The notes beneath the pieces were generated by a model. It had not been told where the DNA came from and did no database searches. It saw only the letters and a program-made list of their open reading frames with translations. The translations under genes were made by a program, and so were the position numbers. From Hymenopus coronatus (Eukaryota > Arthropoda > Insecta > Mantodea > Hymenopodidae), in the NCBI GenBank assembly GCA_030762935.1, contig CM060897.1, positions 113,270,176 through 113,334,175 of the forward strand: DNA of 64,000 nt. The letters are read 5' to 3'. Position 1 is the stretch's first letter, and each line of letters starts with the position of its first letter. Shown here one piece after another: positions 35,025 through 45,500 of the stretch.

Positions 35025-35675
35025 GAATTACCCATGTAGAATTGAAAATCTGATACAAATGGAAGCACTGTAAATTATTTATTAATTAGGCTTGTTCAGC
35101 TTTAGTGTTTCATTTAGAGCTATCTAACGCAGGTGAAACGGAATGGAACAACCTTTAACATCATTACTGGAAGAAACGCTTTAAAATTTGTCAACGAAAT
35201 TTGGTTCGTTAATGAAAATAAATGAAGTGTAATTACAGGGAAGCAGAGACTTTCTCGAGGCAAGGCAGTCGTTATGTTAAATAGACATACCTCAATGAAT
35301 GGGCTCCAATGGATTCTTCTGTCGGAAATGAAAGGATGAACTCACTTGGTTTGCGCAGTTTAATTAGTGAAGAACGTAGTAAGCAAACAAGATTATTGTG
35401 AGGCCCTTTCCTTTGGAGGAAGGAAATTTTCCGGCCTGGGAAAGAGAGGTAGCAGTTATTAAACTGAGCAAGAGTATGCCTCCGGGGCACCTTCCCTTCA
35501 GAGATGTGCAGCGACAAAAAGAAGGGAGCGCGCCTTTGGAGGGCAGAAAAAAGACTCTGGGCGCTGAAATCTCCATGAGCTTATTACTGGCTGCTACCTC
35601 CTGAAAATAATCTATGTTTACTTTCTTCACTTAAACACTATATTTGCAATGTTAAATTTGTAAAATTCTGCTGCA
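35025..35675. other. Unassigned sequence, GC-richer centre
   Basis: An open frame at 35398-35604 (plus) and overlapping frames on the minus strand give no recognisable domain. There is no repeat match in the window. A single-copy origin is possible but unproven. Confidence 0.4.
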
Positions 35676-35760
35676 TTTTTACTTTATCTCCACAAACTAT
35701 GCACATAGTAGGTAGATATTTCACCGGAAATTTATGTTTTAAGGTCCCCTGAATTAAAAA
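35676..35760 (+). repeat. HER-34, H-end fragment with internal deletion
   Basis: TTTTTACTTTATCTCCACA is followed by TATTTCACCGGAAATTTATG. The segment between the palindrome and the TTTCACC block is deleted. It ends at an A run where HER-35 begins. Confidence 0.65.
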
Positions 35761-36009
35761 AATCTGATTTGTTCAATCACATGACTTTGTTTGTATCTCG
35801 GTAACACATTATTGTTAAAAATCTTATTCGTCCATAGGCATACTTCATGTTGTTCCAGATAAACGTAAACAGAAATGGTCTTGTTACTTGCTTTCTTGTA
35901 AGTAGGAGGTAAATAAGGGAATACACTAGGCTAAAACGATAGTCTAATATTTTAAAACTTGGTTGCCATGTGGATGAAATCCGTTTCTTGTCATTGCCAG
36001 GAGTTGACC
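35761..36009 (-). repeat. HER-35, C-end fragment
   Basis: ATCTGATTTGTTCAATCACA leads into a body that stops at GCCAGGAGTTGACC. Another C end (GTTTCAATCACATCACC) follows at once. Confidence 0.75.
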
Positions 36010-36645
36010 AATGTGTTTCAATCACATCACCTTTTCTACATCTCAATAGCAAATTATTGTTGTTCCATATAGACTAAAGCAATGGTCTAATCCTTTAAAA
36101 TCTGGTTGTCATGTGGATGAAATCAATTTGACAGATTCCCTTATTAAGTATTTTAAAACTAAAACCAATAACAAGACATTTCTAAAAAGTGGTTAACTTC
36201 AGGAAAAAAATGTATTTAGCATAAAATAAATTGCGTGTTTGAACGAAATTATATTTTTGTGCAGTAAATTTTTGTCTATCTCTTACGGTTTACCAGTAAA
36301 TTCAGCAAATTCATCCAGAATAAGGACTTCTAAAGCTGTTACCAGAAAATTCAAGATATATGTTTTATTTGTCATGTAAATATCGTTAATGTACGGTAAT
36401 TAAAATTTTCGAAAGTTGTAAAGGGTAGTTGGGATGGGAGGATTTTCTAGGAAATCTTCGTCTGACAACCTTAGAAGATACTAAATTTAAATACCAAGTT
36501 AAATATTCAACAGCCTTTTCGTTTCTCAGGTATGCTGCCCATAGACACACATGCACATTTTTCTAAAATTGCTTCTTTTTATTCAGGAGATCACAAAACA
36601 TGTATTTCCAGTGAATTCTTGGTATCAAATTTTTGGGTGCAAGAA
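36010..36645 (-). repeat. HER-36, lacking H end
   Basis: This minus copy runs from a degraded C end through TATCTCTTACGGTTTACCAG (36278) to TTGGTATCAAATTTTTGGGT. Its H end is replaced by the start of HER-37. Confidence 0.75.
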
Positions 36646-37127
36646 TTTTTATAAAAATATATATATATGTGTCTGTGAACAACATAGATCAAATCTGAAA
36701 ATAACGTTAAATACCACATTTGATTGTTAAGTTTTATCTTCCAAGGATGCGACACAATATACATATTTCGTAGAGATAAATTTTTTAAGATACTCCTTGT
36801 TATTGGTTTCAATTTTAAACTCATACTTACAGCTTATCTCAAATGGGAAGCCATTTTTAGTTCATACCTGTTTTTATTTTATTCCTAACCACGCAAAGAG
36901 AACTAAGTTTCAATTGTTTCACCTAGCGTTAGTTTTTAAAATATTTGACTACTGCTTTAGTCAAGCGAGAGCTTAGTATTTTGCTTCTGCTTAGAAGGAA
37001 GCAAGTAATTAAGGAAGTTCCACAAATGTTTATCTGGATTAGCTGATATAGAAAAAAGAATCTTTCGAAAGAGTAATTTGTTTGCAGAATTGGTAGAGAA
37101 AGGTAAATGGAACACATCAGATTTTTT
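36646..37127 (+). repeat. HER-37, C-end two thirds, internal deletion
   Basis: The text jumps from CAAGGATGCGACACAA to TATACATATTTCGTAGAG, skipping the central body. It ends AATGGAACACATCAGATTTT. Confidence 0.75.
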
Positions 37128-37208
37128 CTGAAACCACTGTAGATAAAGAACTCCTGCGCTACATTCACGTGCCTTTTGTAGCTTATTCTGCAATAACTAC
37201 TCTTAAAC

Positions 37209-37472
37209 ATGTTATGTGTTCTATTCAGATGAATTTTTCTACATCTCTGTAACAAATTATTGTTAAAAAGCTAATTATTCTACTTATTTCATGCAAATCG
37301 AGATAAACGTTAGCAGAAATTCTTTTATCACTTGCTTCCTTGTAAGTAGAATTGAAATAGAGGATAAAATGATAGTCAAACACTTTACAATCCGACCCCT
37401 ATGGAATTGAATAATGACATTCTCTTTGCATGGACAGGAATTGACAAATTCACGTATGAGAACATTTTAAGC
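37209..37472 (-). repeat. HER-38, C-end arm of a split copy
   Basis: This arm runs from GTTATGTGTTCTATTCAGAT to ACGTATGAGAACATTTTAAG. The consensus continues TTTTAAAACTGAAACC, found after HER-39 at 38331. Confidence 0.8.
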
Positions 37473-38326
37473 TTTTACTTTCTCTACACGTACTATATAC
37501 ATAGTGTATAGCGAAGGTATTGCACTCCACCTTAAAATTCGATACCGATATTTCACTGGAAACATGTGTTTTTGGGTCCCCTGTATTCAAAAATAAGTAT
37601 TTTCAGAAAAAGGTCCGTGTGTGTCCGTGTGACTGTGAACACGATAACTCAAAAAAGAAAAGTCGGTAAAATACCAAACTTGGTATTTAAGTTTAGTATC
37701 TTCCAGGGATGCGACACGAAGATTTTGAGAAAAATCCCCACCACAAACTACCCTTTACATGTCGAAAATGTTGATTTTCTAAAAAATGGCTCTAATGATT
37801 TTGATTAAAATTTCGGATATTAAAGATATTTCCAAAAAAATAAAATGTATATCTTGAATTTTCTAGGAATAGCCCCTGAAGACAACTTTATTCTGGATAA
37901 ATTTTACGCATTTTGCATGGCTATTAAACCAGAGATGGACAAAAACTTGCCACACAAAGAATGCAGAGCACATTAAAACAGCCAATGATGTTGTATACAT
38001 TTTTTCGTGGAATTTATTGTTTTTAAGATATTCGTGGTTTTTAATTTCAGCTTTGAAAGGCATACTTTTCTCATGCAGAAATTTATCAACTCCAGTCCAT
38101 ACAAACAAAGGAACTTCAGTCACATAACCACCAGCTTTTTACTAGCACTTTAACCTATGGTACTCCCTTATTCCACTTCTACTTACAAGGTAGCAAGTAA
38201 TAATAATAATAATATTTCTGCTAACTTTTTCTCGATTAGAATGAAGTAAATGGAAGCTTAAGCTTTTTAACAATAATTTGTTGCAGGGATATAGAGAAAG
38301 TCATGTGAATGGAATACTTCGACTTT
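37473..38326 (+). repeat. HER-39, full copy with 5-bp duplication
   Basis: CTTTT directly precedes ACTTTCTCTACACGTACTAT (37472-37476 region), and CTTTT directly follows the C end CTTCGA near 38321. The copy splits the older HER-38/HER-40. The cassette is only GTGTGTCCGTGTGACTGTG. This copy and HER-43 define the ends of the family most clearly. Confidence 0.9.
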
Positions 38327-38330
38327 TTTT

Positions 38331-38422
38331 TCTTAAATTGAAACCAATAAGAACTAATACCAGGGAAATTGTTAACTTTACCAAAAGTTGTAAGTGACAT
38401 AAATTGAGTGTCTAATGAGCTC
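38331..38422 (-). repeat. HER-40, continuation of HER-38
   Basis: TTAAATTGAAACCAATAAGA continues where HER-38 stopped. The arm ends at TGTCTAATGAGCTCTA, where HER-41 begins. Confidence 0.7.
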
Positions 38423-38424
38423 TA

Positions 38425-39279
38425 TTTTTACTTTCTCTATGTGGACTATGTACATAGTGTATAGAGAAGGTATTGTATTGGACCCAAAAATTCGATACCG
38501 AGATTTCACCGGAAATATATGTTTTGAGACACCCTGAATACAAAAAAAGCATTTTCAGAAAATTTTTCCTGTGTCTTTCTGTCTATCTGTCTGTGTGTAT
38601 GTGTGTGTCTTGGGCAGCATAGCTCAAAAATGAAAATACCGTTAAAACCAAACTTGGTATTTAAGTTTGGTATCTTCCAAGGATGCTGCCCTTTACATGG
38701 AAAAAAATTTCGGAAATTTTGATTTTCTCAAAAATGGCTGTAACGATTTTGATTAAAATCTCGTATATTTAAGATATTTACTTGACAAATAAAATGTATA
38801 TATTGAATTTTCTGGGAATAGCCTCTCAAGGATACTTTGTCGTGGATGAATTTTAAGGATTTTTGGATAACGACTAAACCGTAAGAGCTGGACAGAATCT
38901 TACCACACAGAAAGTGTAGAGCACATCAAAAAGCACAATTTATGTTATATACATTTTTTCCTGGAGTTGATAGTTTTTAACATATTTCTTGTTTTCGGTT
39001 TCAGCTGTGAAAAATATACTATTCTCATATAGGAATTAGTCAACTCCTGTCCATACAAACAAAGGAACTTCAGTCACATAGCAACCAGCTTTTGACTTTC
39101 ACTTTAACCTATGACACTCCCTAATTTCACTTCTAATTACAAGGAAGCAAGTTATAAGACTATTTTGCTAATGTTTTCTCAATTAGCATGAAGTAAATAG
39201 AAGCCAAAGCTTTTTAACAATAATTTTTTTTGCAGAGCTGTAGAGAACGTTATGTGAATGGAACACATAATTTTTTTTT
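38425..39279 (+). repeat. HER-41, full copy
   Basis: TTTTT lies at both borders. The H end is ACTTTCTCTATGTGGACTAT and the C end GAATGGAACACATAA. The cassette is GTGTGTATGTGTGTGTC. Confidence 0.9.
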
Positions 39280-39494
39280 CTTTTCTTTGTAAATTTAAGG
39301 AACACACTTTTTTTAATGCAAAAAAAAAAAAAATGTTATGTTTATGTGCTTTTCTAGCAGTTGGCTGATATTGATATTTCGTTATTGTAAGATTATTCGC
39401 TTTTGTTTCCATGCTTCAAGTACACGTAAGCCGTGAAATCCTGTGGGTCCAAACAAAGTTAATCAAGGATCCGCAATACTAAATTGTGCCTAAT

Positions 39495-39846
39495 GTGTTA
39501 TGTTTTACCAGTTATACAAAAATAATTCAGAATGAAGGGAACTTAAGAGGCTTTTCCCAGAAAGTTCAAGACATACATTTTATTTTTCATATAAATATCT
39601 TTAATATACATACTTCAATCAAAATCATTACAGCCATTTTGAAAAAATTCGAAATTATCCACATTTGTTCTATGTAAAGTATAGTTTAGGGTAGGGGTAT
39701 TTTCCTGAAAATTTTCGTATCGCATTCTTGGAAGTTCTTGAACTGAAACACGAAGATTGGCATTTAAACAACTTTTCGTTATGAATAATCGTGTTCACAG
39801 ACACACACACACACATAAACACAAGCGTGCGGCCATTATTTTAAAC
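39495..39846 (-). repeat. HER-42, middle arm of a split copy
   Basis: The body from TTTTACCAGTTATACAAAAA reaches the cassette (CACACACACACACATAAACA) and stops at TTTTAAACA, where HER-43 begins. Confidence 0.75.
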
Positions 39847-40664
39847 ATCTGATGTGTCCTATACAAATGACTTTCTTTACATCTCTGTAACAAATTATTG
39901 TTAAAAATGTTATTCTTCTACCTACTACATGCCAGTCGAGCAGCAATGGTCGTATTACGAGCTTCTTCGTAAGTAGATTGAAAATAGGCGAGCACAATAG
40001 GCTAAAGTGATAGTCAAATCATTTAACAGCTTGGTGATTGAAATTCCTTTGTTTGCATGACCAGAAGTTGATACATTCCCGTTGAGAGAAGTATAAAGCT
40101 GAAAAAAGATAACAAGGAATATCTCAGATATGGTCAAATCCACGAAAAAGCCGTGTATGAAAACATTTTCTATGCAGTAATTCTTTGTCTATCTCTTACG
40201 CTTTACCAGTTACACAAAATTCAGCAACATTCTTCTAGATAAAGAGGTCTGAGGAGGCTATCCCCAAAAAATTCAAGATATACACTTTATTTGCAATGCA
40301 AATAACTTTAATATACGGGATTTTAATCAAAATCGTTACAGGAATTTTTTATAAAATAAAAGCATTTCAGTTTTCTCATGTAAAGGTTAGTTGTTTTCTT
40401 TTTTTCCAAAATCTTCGTGTCGTATCCCAGGAAGACACTACTTAAATACCAGGTTTGGTAGTTTACTTTCTTTTCGTTGTTGAGTTATCGTGTTCACAAG
40501 CATACGGACACACACACATACATGGACCTTTTTCTTAAAATTCTGTTTTGGATATAAGGGACTCTAAAACCTGCATTTTCAGTGAAATCTCGGTATCGAA
40601 TTTTTGGGTGGAATGCAATTCCTGCCTTATACACTATGTATACAGTAGTGTAGAAAAAGTAAAC
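39847..40664 (-). repeat. HER-43, full copy with AAACA duplication
   Basis: AAACA precedes TCTGATGTGTCCTATACAAA at 39848 and AAACA follows the H end GTAGAAAAAGT near 40660. This non-homopolymer 5-bp duplication fixes the two termini. The host copy is HER-42 plus HER-44. Confidence 0.9.
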
Positions 40665-40765
40665 ATGTTTGTTTGTGGATTCAGGGAAACCTAAAACTAT
40701 TATTTTCAGTGAAATCTAGGTATGGAATTTTTTGGTGGAATGTAATATGTTTTCTACTTATTTCG
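40665..40765 (-). repeat. HER-44, H-end arm of HER-42
   Basis: GTTTGTGGATTCAGGGAAAC continues the HER-42 text (TGCTTTTTTGGATTCAGG). It is cut at 40766 by a SINE, and the last H-end bases lie at 40906-40945. Confidence 0.75.
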
Positions 40766-40905
40766 TTTGTTAATGACGCTGTTAATTGCCAGCATCAGAT
40801 CAGGGCCGTCGGTGTGCCGGAAGTTTGTATTTCAACTGGATTTGAACCCGTGATCGTGTTCAGTAGGCTAGGGTCTAACCAACTGAGCTACGAGATCGGC
40901 TTTTC
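40766..40905 (-). mobile_element. tRNA-derived SINE, family S3
   Basis: On the minus strand the A box is TAGCTCAGTTGGTTAGA and the B box is GGGTTCAAATCC, set in a tRNA-like head of about 75 bp. The body contains AAACTTCCGGCACACCGACG. The insertion splits HER-44. Only one copy is seen in the window. Confidence 0.7.
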
Positions 40906-40945
40906 CATCTGTGTACCATATAGTACAGGTGGAGAAAGTAAAAAT
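40906..40945 (-). repeat. HER-44, last H-end bases
   Basis: TGTGTACCATATAGTACAGG and GGAGAAAGTAAAAA are the end of the copy interrupted by the S3 SINE. Confidence 0.65.
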
Positions 40946-41002
40946 CCTTAATATTCTCTCTAGCGTGGTTAATCGAGATAAACATTTGTAGAGTTGGGAA
41001 AA

Positions 41003-41060
41003 ATATGATGTGTTCCATTGACATGACTTTCTCTATATCTCTGTAACAAATTAAACTTAA
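41003..41060 (-). repeat. HER-45, C-end scrap
   Basis: ATGATGTGTTCCATTGACAT followed by CTTTCTCTATATCTCTGTAA. It is only ~57 bp long. A few bases of similar origin (GGTTAATCGAGATAAACATT) precede it. Confidence 0.65.
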
Positions 41061-41947
41061 TTATGATTTCCATTGGAAATTGATACCCAAACAGAATATA
41101 TATTGGAAATAAATGGACATAAAATTTTCCTCTTAGTATAACAAGACTTGTATTTGCAATCATGTACTACGAAAGAAGATCTTGTTCAAGCTTCTCTTGA
41201 GCCAAAATGGCGGACGAATACTCTACATTATTGTAATCTTAATTTGTAATTTACTGTGAAAGTGTTAATGTACAACTTTTACCAGACATTGTTAAAACCT
41301 ATATAGTGCTGCTAGACAAAATAAAATTAATATAATGAAATGAATCCACTCGAAAATCAAAATAAAAGATTGCGCGAATATATTAACGAGTTAATTCCAG
41401 CTTTTCGCTGACACAAAATTTTAAAGTCACAATAAACAACACAAATAACGCTCTATGTCCAACTTTCCAGTGTAAACACCAGATGGCACATATATCAATT
41501 AGTATTATCAAGGCTCAAAATATAAGTAGTGGCCCTCGCATTCATCAGTCAATAAACAAGACATAGTCTAACAGTGTAAATATTTTGCAAATTTCTTTCT
41601 CAGGATTTGTAGGTAAATCAAAGAGAGCTTCGAAATCATTTTAGAAGAGTGAAAACGGCACGCTTGAGCGAACAGATTCAGAAGTAGCAATGTCCCTTTG
41701 GATATAATTATTGTTTTCGTCACATTTGTGGTGTAACATAATCGTTCCAGGCAATGTCCAGCGGCGCGCATCACTGGACAGGCGTGGAACTCACATATAC
41801 ATTTAGGCACGCTGCCCGGCCTCAGCGCGTTAATTACACGGGACATCATTCGTTAGTTCCCGAAAATGACGATAGAGGTTCATTATGGGTGACGTTCCGC
41901 GGCACAACATGGAAATTCAGGATTTCTCTTACGTGCTTCGTGAAAAT
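41061..41947. other. Unassigned sequence
   Basis: Nearly 900 bp without a recognised family. Frames at 41754-41990 (plus) and 41568-41849 (minus) overlap each other and show no known domain. It could be single-copy sequence. Confidence 0.4.
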
Positions 41948-41950
41948 AAA

Positions 41951-42062
41951 AAGTTATGTGTTCCATTCGCATGACTTTCCTTACATGTAGGTAACAAATT
42001 GTGTTATTGTTGAAAAGTTTATTCTTCTAACTATTGCTAACTGAGATAAATATATTAGATTA
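41951..42062 (-). repeat. HER-46, C-end fragment
   Basis: GTTATGTGTTCCATTCGCAT is followed by about 90 bp of C-end body, then the S1 SINE pair. Confidence 0.7.
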
Positions 42063-42077
42063 GTACTGGTTTAACTT

Positions 42078-42207
42078 TTTCACACAAGCCGTGTGTAGAA
42101 CAGGAGTCGGATAGGTAGAGTCAGATTGAAAAATTCAATACCATAGCCGGTTGCTCTAAAGCTGAGCTACCATGGCAACATGTCGGCATAGCATTGAACT
42201 TCTCAAT
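42078..42207 (-). mobile_element. SINE S1, inverted partner
   Basis: On the minus strand this reads TAGCTCAG, then TTCAATCTGACTCTACCTAT and a GTGTGAAAAA tail. Its B-box region is deleted. It lies head-to-head with the plus copy that follows. Confidence 0.7.
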
Positions 42208-42475
42208 AGTTGGCTATACTATGTGTTCTGGGCATTAAAGTACTTACGTCATTGTAAGACACCATTGGGGTTTGTTATCTCACCATAATTTGAAGTCACC
42301 TTGTGGTTTACCGGGAAACAAGCGAGTCAGTTGGGAATTTTAATGCTATGCCGGCATATTGCCATGGCAGCTCAGTGGTAGAGTGACCGGCTAGAGACCG
42401 GGAGATCCATGATTCAAATCCCGGCTAGGCATTGCGTTTTTCAGTCTAACTCTACTTATCTAGATTAGATTAAGA
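42208..42475 (+). mobile_element. SINE S1, near-complete copy
   Basis: An unusual 5' leader of about 150 bp (TTGGCTATACTATG to GGCATATTGCC) precedes a tRNA-like head. The head has A box CAGCTCAGTGGTAGAG and B box GATTCAAATCCCGG, with ACCGGCTAGAGACCGGGAGA between. The tail is CAGTCTAACTCTAC. The same leader is present at 10244 and, reversed, at 50389-50525. Confidence 0.8.
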
Positions 42476-42568
42476 ATCATTCTGTAGGTTAGTTTTTGCC
42501 AGCAAACCACTGAACATAGAACTTGTCAAGGCATATTATGTACGTATGTTTATATACTATGGGGAGGA

Positions 42569-43325
42569 AATCTGATGTGTTCCATTGAATGACTTTCTCT
42601 ACATCTCTGTAACAACTTATTATTAAAAGGTTTATTCATGCTAATCGAGATAAACATTAGTACAATTTCTTTCTTGTAAGTAGAAGGGATATCATGGAAC
42701 TCACTAGGCTAAAACGATAGTCAAATCCTTTAAAATCTGGTTGCAATGGGAATGAAATCTGTTTCTTTGCATTGCCAGGAGTTGACAAATTCCCGTATCC
42801 GAAAAGTTTTAAGTATTTTAAAACTAAAACCAAAAAAGAAGGAGTATCTCAAAAACGATCAACTCCAAGAAGAAAATACATATAAAATCCAGATCAGACG
42901 AACACATATTAAAAAGATCTACATGTTTTTGGTAGTAAGTTTTATCTCTTACGGTTCACTAGTTATGCAAAATGTAGCAAAATTCACGCAGAATAAAGAG
43001 GACTTCAGAGGCTATCCCCAGAAAATTACAGATATACATTTTATTTGTCATGTAAATATCTTTGATATCTGGTATTTTAATCAAAATCGTTAGAGCCATT
43101 TTTGAGAAAATAAAAAAAAATCGAAAAATGTTACTTGTAAAGAATAGTTTGGTGTGGGGGATTTTCTTAAAAATCTTCGTGTCGCATCCTTTGAAGACTC
43201 CTAACTTAAATGCCAAGTTTGATATTTCACCCACATTTTGTTTCTGAATTATAGTGTTCACAGACACACAGACACATTGACACACGAACACACACGCGCA
43301 GATCTTTTTCTAAAATATTTTTGGA
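42569..43325 (-). repeat. HER-47, lacking H end
   Basis: The C end is ATCTGATGTGTTCCATTGAA. The body runs through the CA cassette (CACACAGACACATTGACACA) to TTTTCTAAAATATTTTTGGA, where the LINE fragment begins. Confidence 0.8.
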
Positions 43326-44735
43326 CGGAGGGAGTATAAATAGCTCATACGAAAAAACAGAACTACTTGGCAAGACAAAATTACTCAGAAAATTAGTGAT
43401 GTTTTAACACGGAGGGGGAGGAGGGTAATACTGTAATATGGCAAGTAGTAAAGCATTTAATGGGCCACCATACAGGCGCCCAACGACATTTCTCCCAGGA
43501 AATAGGCAATACATTTTATGGGGATATTTGGGGAAGGTGAAGAGGAAGGGATTTTTATAATAAGGGAAGTGAAAATTTTGGGAAATCTTGAGATCCCAAT
43601 ACTGGACGAAGACATATCAGCACGAGAAATAGCACAGGCCCTGAAGAGCTTAAAGGAAGATAGAGCTCCAGGGTTGGACGGGTTGCCGCCAGACGTTTTT
43701 AAAGCCGAAACCAATGTTAATGAGTTTGGTAGGAGTATGCTCCAGATGTGTAACAGATTGTTTCTTGGGGGGAATTACCCTACCTGTTGGGGAAAGGCAT
43801 TATTCATTCCGTTTATAAAGGGAACAAAACTATTTTGAATCCGGATAACTATAGAGGGGTTACTCTGTTGTCAATTAAGGAGAAAATTTATTGCAGTGGT
43901 ATATAACTGGATAAAGGATTGGGAATCTAAATTTGGCAAACTTTCAAAATTTCTAATGGGTTTCAGAGGTCACAGTACCATAAACGCCGCTTTTATATTA
44001 TACACCTTAAGGATAAAACAAATGTTAATTAAGCGGGGAAAGCTTTATTGTGCATTTGTGGACTTTAAGAAGGCATTTGACTCTATCATACGAAATACAT
44101 TGTGGTATAAACTAGGCAGAAGTAGTTTATCAAGCAAAATTATTAGAGCATTGCAGGCAATCTATCAAAATGTCGAATTCTGTGTAAAGTATGACAGAAA
44201 CAGAAATTTGGAGAGCTGCCGAAGCTATAGTGGAGTGAGACAGGGTTGTACTTTATCTCCCTTAGTATTTAATCTCTTTGTGGATAATATTACTGATTCA
44301 ATGCTAGCAGAGAATATCCCAGCACCAGTAGTAGCGGATTTGCAGATCCCAGCACTTTTACACGCGGACGATTTAGTATTGTGCTCTACGACATTTAACG
44401 GATTGCAACGAGGTCTGGTCAAACTTAAGAATTATTGCGACGAATGGCTACTTACAGTCAATGTGAATAAGACTAAGGCAATGACTTTCAAAAATAGTTC
44501 TGTTTATAACAGGTAGGACAATTGGACATATGCAGGAGAGATACTGGACAATGTTAAATCTTTTGTTTACTTAGGACTCATATTTACAATGAACGGAAAA
44601 TGGACAACGCACATTGACATCACGAAACACAAGGCAAGGCTGAAAGCAGCGAAAGCGCTCCAGATACGATGCAGACTTCCAAATATATCCATGACCTTAA
44701 TGGAAACTGTATACGGAGCGATAGTTAGATCCACT
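43326..44735 (+). mobile_element. LINE reverse transcriptase fragment
   Basis: A 1.4-kb piece of a non-LTR retrotransposon, cut at both ends. The left limit abuts HER-47. The right limit (ATAGTTAGATCCACTTAAG) falls where the LINE at 17279 continues with GATGACATAGGC. About 50 bp are shared between the two. Confidence 0.8.
43480..44735 (+). pseudogene. Non-LTR retrotransposon reverse transcriptase, frameshifted
   Basis: The first frame (43518-43838) has I-A-Q-A-L-K-S-L-K-E-D-R-A-P-G-L-D-G, the N-terminal finger motif. A shift leads to N-P-D-N-Y-R-G-V-T-L-L-S, and a second shift to the main frame 43896-44516. That frame holds motif A (F-V-D-F-K-K-A-F-D-S), motif B (G-V-R-Q-G-C-T-L-S-P) and motif C (L-L-H-A-D-D-L). 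Both catalytic Asp of the A/C motifs are present, with HADD in place of the common YADD. After a stop at 44516 the reading continues (S-F-V-Y-L-G-L-I-F) to 44735. The order of domains matches LINE ORF2, and the endonuclease is absent. Confidence 0.85.
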
Positions 44736-44739
44736 TAAG

Positions 44740-45500
44740 GGCTAGTTTAAATTATAGGTTTGGTATTAATTGAGTTTTTGTTTTTGAGTTATGAAGTCAT
44801 ACATACATACATACATACATACATACATACATACATACATACATACATACATACATACATACATACATACATACATACATACATACATACATACATACAT
44901 ACATACATACATACATACATACATACATACATACATACATACATACATACATACATACATACATACATACATACATACATACATACATACATACATACAT
45001 ACATACATACATACATACATACATACATACATACATACATACATACATACATACATACATACATACATACATACATACATACATACATACATACATACAT
45101 ACATACATACATACATACATACATACATACATACATACATACATACATACATACATACATACATACATACATACATACATACATACATACATACATACAT
45201 ACATACATACATACATACATACATTCATACACACATACATTCATACATACATACATTCATACACACATACATACATGCATACATACATACACACATACAT
45301 GCATACACACATACATTCATACATACATACATACAAACAAACATACATATATACATACATACACACACAGAAATATTTTTCTAAAACTATTTTAATTGAG
45401 GAGACCTCAAAACGTTTACTTCCGATGAAATATCGGTACCTATAATTTTTTTTTAGACAAGCAATAGCTTTTATGTCATGTGCGTGGTAGAAAAAGTAAA
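44740..45500 (-). repeat. HER-48, H-end part with giant microsatellite
   Basis: GGTTTGGTATTAATTGAGTT and TTTTTGAGTTATG lead into a tetranucleotide tract where other copies carry 10-60 bp of CA-rich sequence. After the tract come GATGAAATATCGGTACC and the H end GGTAGAAAAAGTAAA. The tract lies exactly at the cassette position. Confidence 0.8.
44799..45369. repeat. (CATA)n microsatellite, ~425 bp perfect plus degenerate tail
   Basis: The perfect tract spans 44799-45224 (about 106 units). A degenerate part to 45369 contains ACAC, TTCA and TGCA interruptions. Long frames on both strands (repeating IHTY/HTYI-type and YVCM-type) arise because the repeat lacks stop codons. They are not genes. Confidence 0.97.

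Noticed and set aside
35272..35630. Overlapping frames on both strands read as a gene
   Set aside because: No recognisable domain, no start or splice context and no support from neighbours. Listed as unassigned only.
44760..45395. Long open frames (up to 211 residues) on both strands
   Set aside because: They are translations of a CATA tetranucleotide repeat, which has no stop codon in any frame. The repeated His-Thr-Tyr-Ile and Cys-Met-Tyr-Val text is an artefact.
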